Of a stretch of 64,000 nucleotides of DNA, positions 1-10,988 are shown one piece after another. A program made the translations under genes and the position numbers. Positions within the stretch are counted from its first letter, which is position 1. Every line of letters begins with the position of its first letter. The notes beneath the pieces are model-generated. The model saw only the letters and a list, made by a program, of their open reading frames with translations. It made no database searches and was not told the DNA's origin. Origin of the DNA: Verticillium longisporum (lineage: Eukaryota > Ascomycota > Sordariomycetes > Glomerellales > Plectosphaerellaceae); contig JAETXT010000008.1 in the NCBI GenBank assembly GCA_019188255.1, positions 4,030,001-4,094,000 on the forward strand, given 5' to 3'.

Positions 1-701
1 GAGATAGAGGTCGACAGCAGCGGAAAAGACTGTAAATAGGGTCAGCTTGATGATCTTCCTCGAGATAAAGAAGAATCCTAAACTCACCTCCAGTTGCAAT
101 TGCGTACCGAACCAGGATTTGGGGATCCCAGCACTTTCCCTTGATGTCAAAGTTCCACTGGGACTCTGCGGGAACACACCTCCCCAACAAGAAGACGGCG
201 TTGAGGGCCAAGAGGACGTTGCAGATGCCGGCCATAGTCCAGAGGATAATGGTATGCGTCCGTCCGGGACTCATAATGCGCGTAAGGACGGCAACGACGG
301 CGAGCTTTGGGATACCGAAGGATAGGATACCCAATGGAAACCCGACTAGGGTCCAGAAGACAACACCCTCTTGCTCTTCTTGGCTGAGGGTGACAATGTG
401 CCGGCCATTGCCGTTATCAATGGCCTTGACGGCCAACGCCACGGAGATCCAGCAGCATATCTGAAGCCTGGGTCAGCGCCACATGGTTCTGGCAAGACAT
501 GACGGACTTGACTGAGGCCGTACTCACCACAGATACCACAATGAGCCAGTCGTCGGCGTGGAACTGGCGCAGGATCTTGCCCCGAACCCAGAGGCGGGCG
601 GCGGTAAAGAGCGTACTGAAGATGGAGACGGGAATGATGACAGCGAGGATGCCAGGGCCTTTGTTGGCGTTGGCAATCTCAGGCGGGATGGCGTCGGACA
701 T
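1..701 (-). CDS. Rhodopsin-like seven-helix fungal membrane protein (PTH11-related), 5' part only
   Basis: Three exons can be read: 701-528, 460-88 and 29-1, the last cut by the window edge. Introns have GTGAGT donors and CAG acceptors and restore one frame. The visible part is about 190 residues. It opens with a hydrophobic helix (ILAVIIPVSIFSTLFTAARL), then the ADDW motif typical of the fungal rhodopsin-like membrane domain (Pfam PF20684), more hydrophobic helices, and a loop with two cysteines (RCVPAE, GKCWDP) of the kind these proteins use for an extracellular disulfide. The family includes PTH11-like receptor candidates, but most members have no known ligand. The start at 701 is chosen because the following sequence begins helix 1 at the expected distance. 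The C-terminal half is outside the window, so a CFEM domain cannot be checked. Confidence 0.85.
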
Positions 702-3700
702 GATGACGAATCTGGTGTCGTCGATCGTCTTCTAAGAGATGTTTGTTCCTTGTGAAAGGGTTGGGAGGAGTCCGATGGTCCTCAGTCTTGTTTGTGTTCA
801 CAGAAAAGAGAAATCAACACTGCGCCGATATCCGAGCACATGTGAAGAGGGTATCAAGACATGATCTTCAGGCCGGATCCGAGTTGAGACAAACAACGAG
901 ATGCGCACGCGGCTTGGCTGTCGTGCTAGCTGCAGGTCGAGTCCAGTCGAATCGAGTCAGCGGCGTGTTGGTGTGTGCTTTCCTGCCAGATGGAACTACA
1001 AGAGACGAGGAGAACAGATGGATGGTGCTCGAGAGGACCCGACGGTGCGTTTATGTTCCCATCTGAACAAGCAGAGAAGGGGGACGGCGTGCGAGCGTGC
1101 GTGCGTCCCAGACCAGGGGACAGAGGCTGATCAGATAGAGAGGAGTGTATCCTGGAACAATACTTTGGTCGACCTCTGTGCGCAAGCATGGAGTCTAGCA
1201 TCAACCGCCATCATACACCCCTGGGCGAGCCTAGGTGAATCCATGCCGCGTTCAACGGTGGCCGGAGCCACATGTCTTGGGATTGACGCGTTTATTCGTA
1301 GTCGCGCAGGCCATTGCGGGTTCGTCAAGAGTCAAAATCAGGGCATGTCCAGGGCATGTCCAGGGCCATGTCGTACTTGGTCGTCGTGCTTGTCTTGGGG
1401 GTAGGGTGGGGGTGGCAGGTCGGCTTGATAACCCCCCTTGCGACAGTCATCTGCCGTCAACAGAGTGATCACCATTGCATTTACCACTTCGGTAGTGCAA
1501 ACCCCTGGAGGGCCGGGGATCCCACCCCCTGGACGGTCATGGTTTCCGGCGCCGCGGGGGGCTCGGGCCTCGGGGTTGCAGTCGTGGTGGCACTCTAGTG
1601 TCCATTTGGCGGGCTTTTGAGCGGGCTCAAGGCGGGGCATTGAAGGCCATGAGAGGTCCATGAAGGCAATGGGGGCCTCGGTGCGGGGCTTGGTCACGGA
1701 GGACCTCGTCGGGTGCCCTTATCACCAGCCAGGCGACGACTTTTCGGACACATTGGTCTGGGGTTCTGGGTGTCTTGGGGGGCCTTTGGGACCTTGCTTG
1801 GTACCTGGACCAATATTCCATGGGTAGGGCTCCGGATACGGGTTCCCATGCAGGAACATGCTCTGCTCGGCGACCTCAGTCTGGCTCAACGGGACAAATT
1901 CCACCGACATGGTCCACGATCCTGCACAGGGGTGTGTCTTTGCTGATGTTTGGTAAAGGCCATTGCCTCTCCGAGTTCCACCTCTTCACGTGCTAGTGCT
2001 GTGGCGGTTCACGATAGCAATCAAAGAAAGGATTCTCCGGACGAACAGACCTCCTCTTTTTCGCATCCACGGAGCAATACCCTGAAGAAGTGAAGTCCAG
2101 CAACGTAACGCACTGGTCCGTCCGGTCCTCAAGTCACACCAAGCTTGAAGCCAATCGAGAAAGGGACACGCACAGATGACGCTCTCCGCGGCTGGGGGTG
2201 ATCAAGGAGGCGTTCAGTCTACTGCAGCGTGGGACGAAGGAGGGCGCGGGATTCTCGGCCCACTGGGCACCGAGGGATTGGGCTGGGCACCCACGACACC
2301 AACAGCCAAGACTCTGCAGCGCGCGAATCCACCAGCCCGCATCGGTCTTTAGTGATCCGCTCATCCATAGCGCGACCTCGAGTGAGACAAGTTGCCCGCG
2401 GATCTTCCCCAGCAGGCCACCATGATCTGGCCATGTTCTGTTGGCGGGCGGCCGTGATCAGCGATCGTACCAAAAACCCTGATCTTCTCTGATGGTTCTC
2501 ACGCGATCGAGCTACCGCTCACATGCTGTGCCATGTCTTATGTTTGAGGATGATCTTTTGGCGGGGGGCCGACTTTCCCGTTAGATACTGGGAGCCCAAG
2601 CACTTGGTGTTGCATGACCGGAGGCTATTCTCGAAATCGAAACTGCCCTTCGAGCGATGGGCAAGGGCGATTGTGCCAGGTTTACATCCGGCCAGTGCGG
2701 AATCCCCGGTATCAGGGGTCATATACCCTCCAACTTTCTAACAATGCTACGTAACACCACGTCTATCTAATCTAGCCCCAGTCTGGTCCTCTATCAATGT
2801 TTGCTTGTCACTCGATGTGACATCGCAGTCTGGGGTAAAGCTGGCTCCTCGGGTTGCATTTGTCGTGGCTCTCTCTGAACAGTCTGGAAGTTAGCAATAG
2901 CAAGCAACTCAGAGTCGGCAAGAATTGCGAATCAAAGACAGCGTGGGTGTCTAGCTTCACATGGCGACCCCCGTCTATCTTGTCGCACGTACCTGCTTCT
3001 GTTCCTTCTTCTGGTTGGGTTTCACGCATGTGGCCAGTGTCAAGGCAACACGGCACATTCAAGCGGAGAACCCATATCCAATGCGGCTGACCTCTAGCCA
3101 GCGGCAGGTTTCTGAACAAAAACTTCTTTGCAGCATAATCGTAGATGTGACAAGTTTCTAGGCCAGGCACACCTTTCGAGCATGGCGTCACATGTTCAAA
3201 CCTACCTGCGGCTACAGTCGCGCACCGCCGGCATTATTTTCCGACCCCGAGCACGCTGTGGCTAAGATTTACCTGCATTCAAGTACCGAGGGCACGCTCA
3301 AGGCAGGACACGATGCATTTGTCAAAGGCGACTGAAACAATCCCGCGATGCCTTCATAGGCACATCCCGCCCCCGTCTATATTTGGCCAACATAAGCATC
3401 ACAAATGAACCGTTCACGGGAGCCTCCCGCGCGTGCCGCGGAAATGAGAAGCCTACTGTCTCTGAGGACCTGCCAGTAACCCGCGGTGGCTTTGGCATAC
3501 CCTTGACTAGCCCACGCCCCCGAAGAGGGTGCACCCCTGTGTGCTGCGCCAGCCGCCAGGGATCACTGTCCCGCGAGGTGCAAAAATCAAGGTGTCTTCC
3601 CCCAATTCAACAAGCAACCTGGGACGAACACGAACGCCTCTCTTTTGACGCCATTTAGACTCTGCTGCCGTTTTGCGGGGTCTCCAGGGTTCAGGGCGGA

Positions 3701-4203
3701 TGATGCCATCATAATTCACCCGCTGCTGGTGAAACAATCTAGGCCTTTGTCACCGAGTCGCGGACTGAACTTTCACGAATGTGGTTCGGTACTTGTTTCC
3801 TCCGAATGCGGAATCTGGCATACGGCCTGGGATGCATGCACGCAGGGGACGGGGGTCAATATCCGACTCTTCCAACGATTCATCAGTCAAACGAGTAAGC
3901 CAAGCCTTGACAATGCTGAACTTGTGACAAGATTGCAAGCGACGGACCCGAAGGGCTTCCTGCACCGGTGCTCATTTGCCAATTGACAGGAGGCGGTTTT
4001 GGAAGCAAACTCAATTCGCAACTTCGGAAACGGAAATCATACGGCAATCGGTTACAGAGAAAAGAGAAACTCGTCGTAACCTTGAAGAACCCCTAATGAG
4101 CATCTTCGTAGTGCGACAGTCTGTAAAACTGGCGTCAGCGCCCCCGTTTTCTCCCATGTCGCCCCTCGTAGGAACGTCCCTTACGGGCTTATCGAGGTAT
4201 CAC
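702..4203. other. Intergenic stretch, no gene recognised
   Basis: About 3.5 kb separates the membrane protein from the VOC gene. Short open frames occur on both strands, but none has a recognisable domain, and no intron signals join them into a longer product. A short direct repeat of CATGTCCAGGG units lies near 1340-1372. The part next to 701 presumably holds the promoter of the membrane protein. Confidence 0.5.
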
Positions 4204-4611
4204 TTACTCGATGAGATTCCCGTCTGGATCTCTGACATAAATGCTTCGGATTGGACCCTGGGCTCCAGTGCGGGCGACCACTTTCTCGCCTTCAAGAATC
4301 TGGATTCCCGATTTTTGAAAGTCGGAAATGACATCATCTAGGTTGGTTCCATCCTGGACCAGGAAGCACAAATCCGCGGTGCCAGGAAGCGCAGTAGTGG
4401 CTTTTGGCTCAAACTCCTTTCCCTGCTGATGGAGATTGATCTTGAGAGAGCCAAATTTGAGAGCGTGTCGCACAGTTGAAGTGTCTGTTGAGGATACGAA
4501 GGATTCCGGTTTCATGCCGAGATGCTTCGCATACCAGGCGGAAGTCTGCGGTATATTCTTGCATGTAAGGACAAGGTGGTCCAGAGCCTTGATGACGACG
4601 CGGGATCCCAT
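4204..4611 (-). CDS. VOC (glyoxalase/bleomycin-resistance fold) family protein, 135 aa
   Basis: This is a single-exon gene of 135 codons ending in TAA. The N-terminal KALDHLVLTCKNI and the C-terminal YVRDPDGNLIE are the two hallmarks of the vicinal oxygen chelate fold: a metal-ligand histidine on the first beta strand and a glutamate on the last strand (DPDGN.IE). Between them lie an ISAWY-like helix (TSAWYAKHLGMKP) and a second beta-alpha unit. The length fits single-domain VOC proteins, which act as glyoxalases, dioxygenases, epimerases or resistance proteins. The substrate cannot be inferred. The start at 4611 is the first ATG and lies just ahead of the first fold strand. It has no obvious partner nearby. 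Confidence 0.88.
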   Translation of the reverse strand: MGSRVVIKALDHLVLTCKNIPQTSAWYAKHLGMKPESFVSSTDTSTVRHALKFGSLKINLHQQGKEFEPKATTALPGTADLCFLVQDGTNLDDVISDFQKSGIQILEGEKVVARTGAQGPIRSIYVRDPDGNLIE

Positions 4612-5781
4612 TCTGTCGCCTTTAGCTATGCTAAAGTTGGCTTGAATAGATTCCTGGGCAATGACGCATGTGTGAATAGAGTTATCGAAGCATAGGACCA
4701 GATGGCCTGTTGACTGTCAAGTGCGTCATAACCTGTGAGGTTGGCGTCAATAAGGTTATGACTCACAAGGTCAAACACAGCCTTCAACAGCTGTCACTAT
4801 TTAACCGAAGTCACGTGTCATTCTCGATGCCAATGTCTGCCCCAAGTTCGGGCCCGGTCGGTTTAGACTTTTCCAATTCTGTAAACCATAGCTAACACAT
4901 TGGTAGCCACGCTCGACCTGGCCTCGATTCACCAAACTGGCCGCGTTTGGCTACAACAAGTACAACGAGCCGTATGGCAGCTCACATCTGAGCTCTTGGA
5001 GAACCCGTTATTTTATCTGAAGCTTTTCGAATCATCTGCGTCTTGCCAATCATATCAGCCTGATGCATACTATTAGACATCGCCATTTCCGAGCATTTGC
5101 TCAGCCTTGTCTGAGATGATGAGGCAACGAAGTGATGAGGTCAAGCAAGTCTAACTATAGCGTTGTGATCTGAGCGCGAACAAATTGCGAAGCTGGTATC
5201 AATGAGCTAGTTCAGTTGGTGTAGAGTGCTCCAGTTGTTAAATATTCACGGCTGATAGCACTGGCGCCGTAAGTTTGGGCATACTGCAGAAAGTCAATGG
5301 CGGATGCTTAACATCTATGGCGCCATCGTCACCCGGGCACTCGCCATGGACCCGGCCCACTGGCCCCCCACCGCTTTACCGATGACCGGATATCGCGGTG
5401 CCCACACCGGCACTCTCCCTCTGCGCCGACTGGACAGGAGAAACTTGATGATGTACAAAACATCCGTACTGATGGCGCCATGCAGACTTTTGGAAGTCCG
5501 TAAAGCCCAGAGTCGCACTTATCCCGACGCCCACCATATTAAAAGAGTTTCTCCGAGGAAACAGGCAAGATGCTCGGGATGTTGCGTGTGTAGGTCAGTC
5601 GAGCTAGTCGGACAGGAGACGATCTCACCGCAGGGACATCGGGTGCTGGGCGACAGTTACGTTGGCAGCTCGGTTTATATAGAACAGCGAGTAGTCGATC
5701 TGATCTGCCTTGTTTTTCTTGTGTTGTGTAGCTGTGAAAGACAGACGACCCAGCGCGAAATCCTTTTGCACGACTCGAGTC
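4612..5781. other. Intergenic region between VOC gene and oligopeptide transporter
   Basis: No coding signal was seen. It should contain promoters for both flanking genes, which are divergently transcribed. A tRNA-like D-arm sequence at about 5203-5230 is discussed under rejected items. A CACGTG-type E-box lies near 4813. Confidence 0.45.
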
Positions 5782-8772
5782 ATGGATATCCCGAAGACGA
5801 CAGCCATATCTGTTGGCCCGGCCGGCGATCTTTCTCCGATAACATCTGGAGATACGTCGGCCAAAGCAACTGGGCCATCTCCTGTGCACGAGACGTCAGT
5901 CGAAAATGACGATCGGTCGGTCAACAAGATAGATCCCGAGGATCAGCGCGACGACGAGGCAAGGCTTGTGAATGGTGGAGTTGTCATTCGGGATGGTATG
6001 TTGAGATTATGGCTGCGGGTAACCACTTTCTCTATCGACTACGGAGAAATTAACCATTCGCAGGCAATGATGTCGCAAGATATGTGGTGTCGACCCAAGA
6101 TGACGGAGATCAAGTTCTCACATTTCGGTCATTCATCATTGGATCTGGTTCGTCCCAATGTGCTCATTTGATCTACCAATGCTGACTTGAACAAGGCTTG
6201 ACGGCTCTTGCTGCTTGTATAAACCAAATGTTTGTTTTGAGACATCTTTTGCATTTCCTAAGCTAAAATAACGTAAAAAAGCTACGTTTACAAGCCAGTT
6301 GATGTGTCGTTCGCATCTGTGTAAGCTGTCCGTATTGGGGAGGATAAAGGAGAACGCTCACGCTACTAGGTTTCTCTGCCTCATGGCCTATGTCATCGGC
6401 GTCACTTGGTCGGTTGTCCTTCCACGCCGTCACCACGTCGAGAAGTTTCTCCCATCACAGGCAAAATGGCTGGGTCCAGTGGTTCACTTCATCAACCCCG
6501 GTCACTTTGGCCTCAAAGAGCATGCTATTTCTTCAATCCTCTCCACGTCCAGTGGTAACGGAGCAGCGATTGTACAGGTGTTCGGCGCAGAGAGACTGTT
6601 AGTGCATGGCGAACCCTAGCAGATGAACCTGGTCTGATTGCTGTTCAGTTTCTACGATCGCGAGACCGACGCTACGACCGCCATCCTCACCGTATTCTCA
6701 GCCTCCATTTTCGGCTACGGCCTTGTTGGTCTGCTCCGGTCCATTATTGTGCACCGTACGTTTCATGCCCTTTGCAGCGAAGCTTTTTGTAACACTTTTC
6801 AGCCAGCGAGATGGTCTGGTGGCAGTGCCTCCCAATGGTCTCCATCTACCAGACCTTCCACCGCGAATCAGAGGGCTCCAATCACCAGCGTCTAAAGATG
6901 TTCAGTCTTACCTCGATTGCCATGTTCATCTGGGAGCCCTTCGCCTCCTACATCTGGCCGTGGCTCAATGGCATTTCCATTCCTTGTCTCGCCTCAATGA
7001 ATGCCGCTCCACCAAAGCGGAAGGTTCTGATGACCATCTTCGGCGGTATCTCATCCAACGAAGGCCAAGGTCTATTCAACTTCTATCTCGACTGGCAGTA
7101 CATCACCTCGCGATACATGTCCCTCCCGCTTCTGCAGCAGGCGAACTCGTGGGCCGGTATTTTCCTCAGCTACATCATGTGCTTCAGCCTCTACTACGGT
7201 GGTGCCTGGGGCGCCAAAAGTATCCATTCATGTCGACAGCAATGTTCGATGCGAAGACGGGAAAGGTGTACATCCAGACTGCTGTCTTTGGGCAGACTGC
7301 TATCCTCGATATTGATGCGTTGGAAGAACACGGTCTGCCCCGTCTGACGGCTACGAATGTCTGGGCCAACATGGCGGCGATGGCCGCGATCGGTGCTCTC
7401 ATCACTCATATCTCTCTGTTCTATGGTCCCCTGTAGGTTGCGCACTTCAGAATGAGCAACATAGGAGGTCTGACACAACCTAGCATCAAGCGCTCGCTCA
7501 AGCAGGCCTGGAAGAAGGAAGAAACGGACGCGCACTTCAAGGTCATGAAAGACAACTACAAAGACGTGCCCATCTGGTGGTACGTCGCCATTCTTCTCGT
7601 GGGATTCTTCCTCGGTCTAGGAGCCGTCATCCACGGCAACACGACTTTGGACCCTTGGGCCTATGTCATTGCCATTGTAAGTTTCTCACTCCATGTCTTA
7701 AACGGACCTAACAACTACACAGCTACTCGGATGTGTCGTCGCGCCTTTCTCGCTCTGTCTCTACGGTCTCCTGGGAACCAGCGTGTCGACGAACAACCTG
7801 TCGAAGATGTTGTGTGGTGTTCTGCAGCCTGGCAAGCCCATCGCCAACTTATATTTTTCCATGTTCAGTCACGAGGTGACGGTGCTTTCCGTCTTTCTGT
7901 CGACGGATCTCAAGATGGCGCAGTATTTGAAGATTCCCTGGAGGACCATGTTCCTGCTTCAGACATATGGAAGTCTTTTCGGCACCGCATTGAACTATGT
8001 GAGTGGCATTCTTGCATTGCTGGGGATTGGAGCTAATATGCAACAGGTTATTATGGACAACATCACCAGAAACCGCAGGGAAATCTTGCTGGATCCTCTT
8101 GGCAACCAGGTCGTGAGTTGATACCCAAAAGCCGGTCACGTTATGATGCTGACGGCCCTTAGTGGAGCGGGAGGAAGATTCAATCCCTCAACACGACTGC
8201 CGTGACTTGGTCCCTCGCGAAATACGTCTACGGCTTCGATAAGGACGGTTATGGCTGGTCAGTCCTCATGCTCTTCAAAACTGTAGCCAGCCCTCTCTGA
8301 CAGCCCCAGGATTCCCCTTTCTATCCTCATCGGCGCCGCCATACCGGTCATTCTGTGGCTCGTCTCACGCAAGTACAAGACCATCAACGGCTGGGAAGTC
8401 CGCAAGCTTGTCGCGCCTGTCATCTTCCACAACGCCTCCGAGACGACATCGGGCACGACGTCCGTCATTTGGTCGCAGATCGCCACCGGCCTGTGGTCGC
8501 AGTGGTACATGCGACTCCGCCATCCGGCGTGGTTCGGCAAGTACAACTACATCGCCGGCGGAGGCCTGGACGCGGGCGCCAAGGTCATGATGTTTATCCT
8601 GACGTTCGCCGTCGCCGGAGGCTCTGGCAAGGAGGTGCCTTTCCCGACTGTAAGTGCTTCTTTCCAGTCTACAGTCGCATTGTACTAAGTGAGGATGCAG
8701 TGGTGGGGCAACCCGGTGTCGGGACCGTCACAGTATGCCGATTATTGCGGAAATGGAGAGACGGCGAAGTAG
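5782..8772 (+). CDS. Oligopeptide transporter (OPT family), 13 exons, one apparent frameshift
   Basis: Exons: 5782-5995, 6064-6147, 6196-6229, 6282-6320, 6370-6597, 6649-6755, 6803-7432, 7484-7676, 7723-7998, 8047-8112, 8163-8257, 8310-8649, 8701-8772. All junctions are GT-AG and frame-consistent. The product is about 792 residues with a polar N-terminus of about 75 residues, then many membrane helices. Family landmarks are FINPGHFGLKEHA, the AERLFYDRE segment, FGGISSNEGQGLF, YNYIAGGGLDAGAKVM-like sequence near 8545-8590, and the C-terminal FPTWWGNPVS..YADYC. OPT proteins import small peptides or metal chelates by proton coupling at the plasma membrane. At 7215-7221 the frame slips by one base inside an A run (AAAA where AAAAA would keep AKKYPFMSTAMFD in frame), so as written the product is truncated. 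This is probably a sequencing error, but a recent null allele is possible. Exon 4 is only 39 nt, and exon 3 ends at a less common GTTTGT donor. Confidence 0.9.
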
Positions 8773-10988
8773 GCATGAGGTCCTGTTCCTGGCTGTGCAT
8801 GGTCTGGGTCTCCATCTCGGCACGCTGGGCGCCAGTTGCGTCTAGGTTTAGTGAACTCCATGTTTAGGCCAGACCGGCGGAAATGTCAAGTGTGGCAGAC
8901 TAATCACGCTGCGAGGTTCCCAGCGAACAGCCTCTGCATGTTGAGCAAACGGTCCGCAGGGCAATCAAACAATGCAGAAGCTCGATGCATGACCAAAAGA
9001 TGCCGTGTACGTAACCGGCATGTGCCTCGTGGGTGATTGATAGGCAAGGATTCCAGGTTCACACCTCGGACACAACAAGGTGATGGTCGCATCGATGATC
9101 GACAACCACGTTGACGTGCCTCCCATTGAACTAAACACAAGCCATTGGCCTAGATCTCCCCAGGTGAGCACGACTTAACGCTGTAGGGCGTCGGCCTTGA
9201 GTGACGACGGACCATTCGAGTCCAAGCAGAGTTATTGTCCCGGTCAAAGTAGTCCGACGGATGGACGGCCACGCCAAGTATGCCCAGATGCTACGCGTGT
9301 CTGGTAATGGGGGCCTGGACTGGACCGGAGCCCTGGGCACCCTTTTTGCCGGCCGGCCACCTGTAGGGCAGACGTCTCAAAGGGGCAGGAGACAAGTGCG
9401 CTCGTCGTTAGCAAAGAGCGTCATCCGCACACACAATCAGCTCCAGGCAATAGTCTGCGGTCGATGGCAGTGGACGAGACATCGGCCCGGCCTGGTCGAG
9501 GATTGCTGCTAGCGCGTTGGCTCGCTGGATCACATCGCGATCTTGTCCCGTGGGGTGACAGCGGGCTGGCGTTCGCCCACATGGCATGGGTCGTGGTAGG
9601 ATGCCTGCTATAGAAGACAGGGGAGGGATGGTGGGCTCGGATGAGCGCTTGAAGGAAGGGACGGACTTTACGATATGGGCAAAATCCTACTGGGACATCA
9701 GCATCGATGCCAGACAGGGGCGTAGTGGTTGGTGTGGTACACATCTGTCAGTGTCGTGTGGCCTTTCGCCAGCAATGATTTGATGATCCACATATCGTAT
9801 GAGCAGTGATCGACAACACACGGCGATGTATTTGTGCAGTCAGTCTTGGATGGCACTGGTGGGAGGCAGAGGGCAATTGCCTAATGTCGAAAACTGCCAA
9901 CTGTAGAAACTGTAGACAGACCTGGAGAGCGAGAACACCAGTCCACCCCCGCCACAGGGCCACGACAGCAGGGGCCACTGAGCGACAGGGCACATCGGGC
10001 GCTGTGGGATACTAAGGCACAGGCGCTGGAACGCTAAAGCACAGGCGCAGGCAGAGCAAGTGCGGATTAGCCGAGTCAATAGTCAATAGACCGCTGATGG
10101 GCGCATGGCATTCAGGGGTCGAGTTGCCTGATGGAGCTAGCGGGCCAAGGCTCTAATTTCTTCCGTCGCCGTTGTCCCCAACTCCAGCTCCTCCACCTGC
10201 CTTCGGTACCATCACCAACTCTATCAAACAGCACCTCGACAGATCTGACGACGGACTGTTGCATCAACGACACTGTACCTGCAGGTCATCCTCGATGCTC
10301 CAGGCATCATCGACACAACACTATCGTCCCGTCGCTGCAGCCTCGCCGGCGCGTTGCGTCCACGACAACAAACCAGCACTCCGTGGATACCACCCTCCAT
10401 CGTGGTCTCCGCCCCTCCCTCGCTGGTCTGGCCTGGGCATATGCAGCCCAGACACAGCACCCCTGCCAGGCACAACCACGTCCCCCAATCCTGCAAGGTC
10501 CGGCTGCAGAAGTCGCCCGTTCCGCTGTGATCATGGACAATGGACAAAGACACTTTGTCGACTGCGGTTTCCCTCGCCTTGGCACCTGAATCGACAGACT
10601 GCTCGGTATCCGAACTGCCTCCTCCTTCCCCATGTCCTTCGAACCATTTTCGACTCTAGCTTGGCCCAGTGCTGTGGGACGTGGCGGCGCGTGTCAGCTC
10701 ACAGTCCACTCAAGCGTCGCGCAAACCCATGCCCGACTGCGCCTGTGGCCTGCGTAAGATGGTCTCGTCCTCGCTATCGAGCTGCATCTCTCTCCGGCGG
10801 CTTGGCTTTCAATGGGGGTCCTTAATAGCCCACCATGTCCTTGCCGACGACGGGTCGCTCTCCTCTGCTTCCCTCTTCCTCATGATGCTGTTGTGCTGCT
10901 GTCTTACCGGGTAGCCACGCATCTCGCCACTCGTTGAAACCACCGGCCCTTGTGTTGCCGAGGTGCTTCTTGATCTCTTCACTTCGCG
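8773..10988. other. Intergenic region and probable long leader of the WSC gene
   Basis: From about 10130 to 10988 the sequence becomes rich in C and T with many short frames (for example 10172-10825). These have no domain and look like an untranslated leader. No gene is recognised between 8773 and 10130. Confidence 0.45.

Noticed and set aside
5200..5275. tRNA-like sequence (GCTAGTTCAGTTGGTGTAGAG resembles a D-arm/A box, followed by an AGTTGTTAAAT loop)
   Set aside because: No acceptable B box (GGTTCGANNCC) and no pairing acceptor stem were found; at best a decayed tRNA-Asn fragment.
10172..10825. 217-codon open frame upstream of the WSC gene
   Set aside because: C/T-rich, no domain, overlapping frames open on both strands; looks like leader sequence.
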